From Bacteroidota bacterium (GTDB lineage: Bacteria > Bacteroidota > Bacteroidia > Bacteroidales > F082), in NCBI GenBank assembly GCA_003650425.1, contig QMPP01000006.1, forward strand, positions 1 through 37,253: a DNA stretch of 37,253 nucleotides, written 5' to 3'. A program made the translations under genes and the position numbers. Positions 34,401 through 37,253 of the stretch are shown here, piece by piece (the stretch's first letter is position 1; every line of letters starts with the position of its first letter). The notes under the pieces are model-generated. The model worked only from the letters and a program-made list of their open reading frames with translations, was not told the DNA's origin and searched no databases.

Positions 34401-34540
34401 AGCAAATATCACTTGGCAACAAACAACAAATAGTACTTAATACTTCAAAATACAAAGCCGGGGTTTACCATGCCAAAATAGAAACCGGTTCAATAACAAA
34501 TTCAGAAAAAATTGTTAAACGGTTTGTTGTTGTAAAATAA
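31427..34540 (+). CDS. Large multidomain T9SS-secreted surface protein, 1037 aa
   Basis: Signal peptide (residues 1-19), then a carboxypeptidase-regulatory-like beta domain (about 26-112), a MAM-like choice-of-anchor J domain (about 140-300, with WQIETDGEGWYQS and YDGWAIDNVNIHGE), a fibronectin-III-like domain (about 360-465) and a second MAM-like domain (about 475-625, WFIDNINIYRTC). A further FN3-type domain follows (C-x-APSDFTG ... GFTIYRSETG), and inside it sits an extra block of about 190 residues (about 658-850). The C-terminus is a type A sorting domain (YPNPATNSITIT...TGQMVEQI...KRFVVVK). The plan resembles gingipain-type adhesin regions without a protease, so binding of host, cell or polysaccharide surfaces is likely; no catalytic domain is seen. 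Confidence 0.88.
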   Translation: MKNLLTLVLLIVTAFTLESRPTAIHRDLITITVYTENCLSNPIDSVSIKLIQKDSPYQTWTSLSDTVGFVQFDTIPTGTYDIVAFKRGCQESELQNISITSNYTTHITLDRKLYKVRNLHVDSLTSEVTWDKPLITALNTDFEAATFPPENWQIETDGEGWYQSSISDSLFNNWTIPAWPGQYAIVNHDYSTQGGSYDYLITSEIDVRVSNQLKLCFDSYYDSLYGGTAKVEYSADNGATWQLLKQLSPDTIWQKDTVDLSPITQSGIENIKIRFNFTAGNGPLYDGWAIDNVNIHGEEAWYEGFELYFNNNFFDSLPHDQFSYFLNDLIYGTSYTASLKATGECTMSEEVLYQWISRYLYPPRNAHENYTYNTSVVSFLWLPPQKCDTTCHVPYGLLSYNIFRNGALISNTPYNNEPDTSEYVYTDPFVMPGTYYYQATALYDLAQFGYPGEIGESMITPVDTITVIWGYDLPFSENWDLGSFNFNNWTIETNNWIINSTSGDNAPSAQFINTPHLTNDYESCLTSSPIKADSITEGEIWLDGNLKLDDLNETGEEHLVVEVYNGEQWYQVYDVANHGSFDFDEGQIHLNISDYTKGKVFQIRFKATGQNSADINSWFIDNINIYRTCDAPSDFTGEYFWEGPGANGYGVQLEWEAPTMPMGPRWIFWGYGENSSAIGLADGGDFSVAARWDSNQIAEYVGGSITKMEIYIQDTDYSNLILKVWKGAEASSLVYSEDVTSSIVANTFNEFTLSSPVLIEEGDEIWVGYTILGQAFGVCPAGTDAGPAFTGNGDKITTDGVTWENLSDFGYDMNWNIAMHIETIYFNSSRSQTKTDGTVYTTPGATLSLSEMNPSPVKMKTGNSKEFSGFTIYRSETGNKGDYVPYKTVPYKEGTTHYNLKDMYPNVNSQQTYWYKVSANWTSDLDNCESGFANSQLNPEEDFVEIFVTGVNELQAGSVTLYPNPATNSITITSTRGIEKLTVFNATGQMVEQISLGNKQQIVLNTSKYKAGVYHAKIETGSITNSEKIVKRFVVVK

Positions 34541-34642
34541 TATTTGAATATCGAACACCAAAGCAGTCAGGGCTCTTTATCTCCAATAAAATTTATGTTT
34601 TAAACTCTTGCCGATTTTCTTGATATTTCATCTGCCATAGAG

Positions 34643-34650
34643 TACCTTTG
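34643..34650 (+). promoter_or_regulatory. Probable promoter -7 element for the udg/Fe-S operon
   Basis: TACCTTTG matches TAnnTTTG. The next coding start is at 34748, so the leader would be about 90 nt, long for this genome. The 207-bp gap shows nothing else recognisable. Confidence 0.45.
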
Positions 34651-34747
34651 TTGCATTAATTAATTATCATGTAAAAAGCGATATCATTGAGTCCACTCAT
34701 CATTAACAAATATTGTTTTGATACCCTTTTGTGATATTTAACATCAA

Positions 34748-35344
34748 ATGGAACAATTCAGCCCTATAGAAAAACAGGAATCACTGGATGTGCTTAATTA
34801 TCAAATTAGGTCGTGCAAAAAATGCGGACTGCACACTACCCGCAAACATGCTCTTGTCGGCGAAGGAAACATTAATGCTAACATCATGTTCGTGGCGCTT
34901 TCACCGGGAGCAAAAGAGGATGTCCAAAACAAAATGTTTGTAGGCCCTTCGGGAAAGGTCTTTAACAAGTTACTGTATGCCGCAGGCATTGACAGAAACA
35001 GGGTTTTTATGACTAACCTGGTAAAATGCATCTTACCCGGAAACCGAAAACCCAAAGTCGATGAAATTGAATCGTGTAGCCTGTTTTTAAATGATGAAAT
35101 AGCCATTATTCAGCCCAAAATAATTGTTCCTTTAGGCTATTATGCCACCCGTTCAATTTTATTAAAATTCAATGCAAATCCTGATTACGCTGCCATGAGT
35201 TTTAAAAACATTAACGGACAGCTATTAAATTTTAGCGGCGTAAAAGTTTATCCGCTAACCCACCCGTCGGCATTACTTTACAACCCCTCGTTTGAAGCAG
35301 TGACCATCGAAAAATATAAAAATTTAAAAGGTCTCACAGAATAA
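34748..35344 (+). CDS. Uracil-DNA glycosylase, 4Fe-4S family 4/5-like, 198 aa
   Basis: Removes uracil from DNA at the start of base excision repair. The four Fe-S ligands of family 4 are in place: Cys23 and Cys26 (RSCKKCGL), Cys94 (LVKCILP) and Cys110 (IESCSLF). The C-terminal motif THPSALLYNP is canonical. The N-terminal active-site motif, normally GEAPG or GLAPG followed by E-D and FVGxxG, reads here ALSPGAKEDVQNKMFVGPSG, so the residue that separates families 4 and 5 is changed. Activity may differ from the classical enzyme. It opens a five-gene operon of Cys-rich proteins, 11 nt before the CGGC gene. Confidence 0.85.
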   Translation: MEQFSPIEKQESLDVLNYQIRSCKKCGLHTTRKHALVGEGNINANIMFVALSPGAKEDVQNKMFVGPSGKVFNKLLYAAGIDRNRVFMTNLVKCILPGNRKPKVDEIESCSLFLNDEIAIIQPKIIVPLGYYATRSILLKFNANPDYAAMSFKNINGQLLNFSGVKVYPLTHPSALLYNPSFEAVTIEKYKNLKGLTE

Positions 35345-35355
35345 AAGATAAGCAG

Positions 35356-35805
35356 ATGAAGAAGACAAAAAAAATAGGAATTATCATTTGTGATCGTTAT
35401 CGAAACTGTGCCGGCGGTAAATGTTTTCGTGCCATGAAAAACCACGAAGGAGCTTTCAGCATATACGACAGCGATACTGATTTGGAAATTGCAGGCTACA
35501 CCTCCTGTGGAGGATGTCCCGGTGGAAACATCGAATATGCTCCTGCCGAAATGATTAAAAACGGAGTGGAAGTTATTCATTTTGCAACAGGGTTTGTGGT
35601 GGGTTATCCCCCTTGCCCGTACATCAGTCATTTTAAATCGTTTATCGAAGAAAACTATAAAATCCCCGTTGTCATAGGAACCCATCCTATTCCTGAGAAG
35701 TATTTAAAAGTCCATAAAAAATTAGGTACATGGAAAACAGAAGTGTGGCAAAAAATGATTGCCTCTACACTTTGTGATAAAAAAACCCGCCTGTCATACG
35801 ACTAA
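35356..35805 (+). CDS. CGGC domain-containing metal-binding protein, 149 aa
   Basis: Small cytoplasmic protein of the CGGC family, putative metal or Fe-S binding. Six cysteines lie in a characteristic pattern: Cys12, Cys18 and Cys23 in CDRYRNCAGGKC, Cys51 and Cys54 in TSCGGCPGGN, and Cys87 in GYPPCPYISH. VEVIHFATGFVVGYPPCPY and IPVVIGTHPIP give the usual alpha/beta core. The family occurs mainly in anaerobes, and its function is not established. It sits between the uracil glycosylase gene (11-nt gap) and the 67-aa Cys-rich gene (2-nt gap), so it is co-transcribed with both. Confidence 0.88.
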   Translation: MKKTKKIGIIICDRYRNCAGGKCFRAMKNHEGAFSIYDSDTDLEIAGYTSCGGCPGGNIEYAPAEMIKNGVEVIHFATGFVVGYPPCPYISHFKSFIEENYKIPVVIGTHPIPEKYLKVHKKLGTWKTEVWQKMIASTLCDKKTRLSYD

Positions 35806-35807
35806 AT

Positions 35808-36011
35808 ATGAAGAGACAAAAACAATGTAAATGGTTTCCCGTTTGCCCCATGAAATTTTTTTTGGAACAAGGTAAATTGGATCGTTATTGGGTAGATAAG
35901 TATTGTCAGGGCAACTGGGAAAAGTGTGTCCGCTATCAAAAAGAAGAAGCGGGAATATATCATCCTGATAATATGATGCCTAACGGAATAATAAATGTTA
36001 ACTTAAAATAG
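35808..36011 (+). CDS. Small four-cysteine protein, 67 aa, putative Fe-S or zinc protein
   Basis: Cys7, Cys13, Cys33 and Cys40 occur as C-x5-C-P-M and YCQGNWEKC, with conserved-looking aromatic and acidic residues between them (KLDRYWVDKYC) and an end block HPDNMMPNG. Four cysteines in a protein this short suggest one bound metal centre. I remember similar short proteins from anaerobic bacteria and methanogens but no proven function. It is only 2 nt after the CGGC gene and 4 nt before the NifX-like gene, so it is a genuine operon member despite its size. Confidence 0.8.
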   Translation: MKRQKQCKWFPVCPMKFFLEQGKLDRYWVDKYCQGNWEKCVRYQKEEAGIYHPDNMMPNGIINVNLK

Positions 36012-36015
36012 TATT

Positions 36016-36435
36016 ATGAAAATAAAATTAGCTTTTGCAGTAAATCAAACAAACGAATTTGAAGAAAGACATTTTGGAGATACTTATAAATTCTTAATTT
36101 ACGAGTCTGAAAATGACTCGTTTAACTTAGTTTCAGAACAAATAAATATTTATAAGAACTTGCCTCACGGAACAAAAAACAAAGGCGACAGTATTACTGA
36201 ATTATTAAAGAAGCATGAAATCAATGTACTAATATCAATGCAATTTGGTAGAAATTTAACCATTGTAAATAAAAGTTTTATTCCAGTCGCCGTTTCGCAT
36301 AACACCCCGGATGAAGTGATAAAGATTATAAAAAAACAAATACACTGGATTGAAGATGAATTAAATAACAACACTTCAGACTATAGCCTGTTTACTATAA
36401 ATTCAGGCATTATGAAATCTAAAATTGAAGAGTGA
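36016..36435 (+). CDS. Dinitrogenase iron-molybdenum cofactor (NifX/NafY-like) family protein, 139 aa
   Basis: RNase H-like fold domain that in NifX, NafY and the NifB C-terminus holds or carries metal cluster precursors. Family signs are the start IKLAFAVNQTNEFEERHFGDTYKFLIYE (F-x-x-R/H-FG-D), GDSITELLKKHEINVLISMQFGRN (G.....L...gv..vi....G.n) and FIPVAVSHNTPDEVIKII. An extra ~30-residue C-terminal tail follows. No nif genes are visible, so a role in nitrogenase is unlikely; stand-alone members often sit with radical SAM and Fe-S proteins, as here. It starts 4 nt after the 67-aa gene. Confidence 0.87.
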   Translation: MKIKLAFAVNQTNEFEERHFGDTYKFLIYESENDSFNLVSEQINIYKNLPHGTKNKGDSITELLKKHEINVLISMQFGRNLTIVNKSFIPVAVSHNTPDEVIKIIKKQIHWIEDELNNNTSDYSLFTINSGIMKSKIEE

Positions 36436-36474
36436 GTTCACTTTGAAAAGCAATTTATTTTAAAACAAAGAGAT

Positions 36475-37253
36475 ATGTATAAATACCTTTTCGGCCCTGT
36501 GCCATCACGACGATTGGGAATGTCGTTGGGAGTAGATTTAGTTCCTAAAAAAGTTTGTTCACTCGATTGTGTCTATTGTGAAGTGGGCCATACCACGAAG
36601 CTCACCACCGGAAGAATGGAATACATTCCTTACGATAAGGTAATAGCTGAGTTGACAGATTACTTTCATAATAATCCTAATCCCGATTACATTACCTTCT
36701 CAGGTTCGGGGGAGCCAACCCTAAACTCGAAAATAGGGGATGTGTTACGGTTTGTTAAGCACGAAAAACCAGAAATCCCAGTGGCTGTATTAACCAACGG
36801 AACACTGCTTTACGATAAAAAAGTCCGCAGTGAGCTTGTCAATGCCGATGTCGTTCTCCCATCGCTTGATGCCGTGACTGAACATACTTTTCAAAAAATA
36901 AACCGCCCGGCCAACGAGCTCAAGGTTAATGAGTATATAAAGGGTCTTGTTGAGTTTAGAAAAGAATATACCGGGCAGATATGGCTTGAAGTATTTATCT
37001 TGCCCGGATACAATGATAATGTTGACGATTTAAAAGCAATGAAAAAAGCCTTTGAGCAAATAAAGCCCGATGAAATTCAGTTAAATACGCTCGACCGCCC
37101 CGGTACAGTAAAAGGCCTCACCCCTGCCAGTAAAGATGGCTTACAAAAAATAGTTGATTTTTGGAAGCTTCCAAACGTGGTGATTATTGCAGCTGCTCCC
37201 GAAAGAAAAAAGATAAAATCGTACCGTAAAGATGCAGAAACTACTATTCTTGA
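36475..37253 (+). CDS. Radical SAM enzyme (COG0731/TYW1-like), C-terminus cut by the window edge
   Basis: The visible 259 residues open with YLFGPVPSRRLGMSLGVDLVP, then the Fe-S cluster motif CSLDCVYC (Cys28, Cys32, Cys35; C-x3-C-x2-C). FSGSGEPTLN is the SAM-binding GGE-like motif, VLTNGTLL the next core strand, and VFILPGYNDN and IQLNTLDRPG belong to the barrel C-terminus. This N-terminal pattern belongs to stand-alone Fe-S oxidoreductases related to the TYW1 group, whose reactions are mostly unknown. It lies 39 nt behind the NifX-like gene. The end of the protein, perhaps an extra C-terminal domain, is outside the window. Confidence 0.9.
   Translation, partial: MYKYLFGPVPSRRLGMSLGVDLVPKKVCSLDCVYCEVGHTTKLTTGRMEYIPYDKVIAELTDYFHNNPNPDYITFSGSGEPTLNSKIGDVLRFVKHEKPEIPVAVLTNGTLLYDKKVRSELVNADVVLPSLDAVTEHTFQKINRPANELKVNEYIKGLVEFRKEYTGQIWLEVFILPGYNDNVDDLKAMKKAFEQIKPDEIQLNTLDRPGTVKGLTPASKDGLQKIVDFWKLPNVVIIAAAPERKKIKSYRKDAETTIL

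Overview
The window is chromosomal DNA from a member of the Bacteroidota. Four things support this: proteins with type IX secretion (T9SS) sorting tails, a TamB-like protein next to tsaD, many copies of the Bacteroidota -7 promoter element TAnnTTTG a short way upstream of start codons, and an almost complete lack of Shine-Dalgarno sequences (hsp20 is the clear exception). The small Fe-S/NifX-type gene set at the right end suggests an anaerobic or microaerophilic lineage, possibly Marinilabiliales-like; that placement is inference. There are no IS elements, phage genes or CRISPR arrays.

Left part (1-10 kb, minus strand). The 5' part of a tricorn-like S41 peptidase runs off the left edge. A 40-bp perfect palindrome (terminator) separates it from a tightly packed operon: tamB-like gene, a T9SS cargo protein, and an AddA/RecB-type helicase-nuclease (a 4-nt overlap, then abutting stop and start). 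tsaD diverges from the tamB-like gene. Two exported proteins of unknown function follow on the plus strand.

Middle (12.4-21 kb). A PlsC-like acyltransferase diverges from a plus-strand set: acyl carrier protein, LpxL-like acyltransferase, a hairpin-repeat array, O-methyltransferase-like protein, DarA-like flavodoxin-fold protein and DarB-like ketosynthase. This looks like a compact dialkylresorcinol (dar/flexirubin-related) lipid pathway and is the most interesting metabolic unit here. An ABC-F ATPase and shikimate kinase follow. tRNA-Val(TAC) comes next, with a terminator and an orphan GIY-YIG nuclease gene directly behind it.

Right of that (21.5-31.3 kb) is mostly housekeeping: sirtuin, guanine deaminase, Aat transferase, class III aminotransferase, tRNA-Thr(CGT), a glycosyltransferase, a UPF0104-type membrane protein, Hsp20, an RluB-type pseudouridine synthase, a universal stress protein and YraN. 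Two gene relics are visible only by reading between the genes: the eroded 3' end of a hydantoinase B/oxoprolinase gene (21.5-21.8 kb), and the last ~60 codons of a T9SS cargo gene lying in frame behind the aminotransferase stop and overlapping the aat start (23.85-24.03 kb).

Right end (31.4-37.25 kb). A 1037-residue multidomain T9SS protein is followed by a five-gene operon: family-4-like uracil-DNA glycosylase, CGGC-domain protein, 67-residue four-cysteine protein, NifX-like protein and radical SAM enzyme (cut by the window edge). Nearly every product has Fe-S or cysteine-rich motifs. It is a second candidate for an undescribed functional system.
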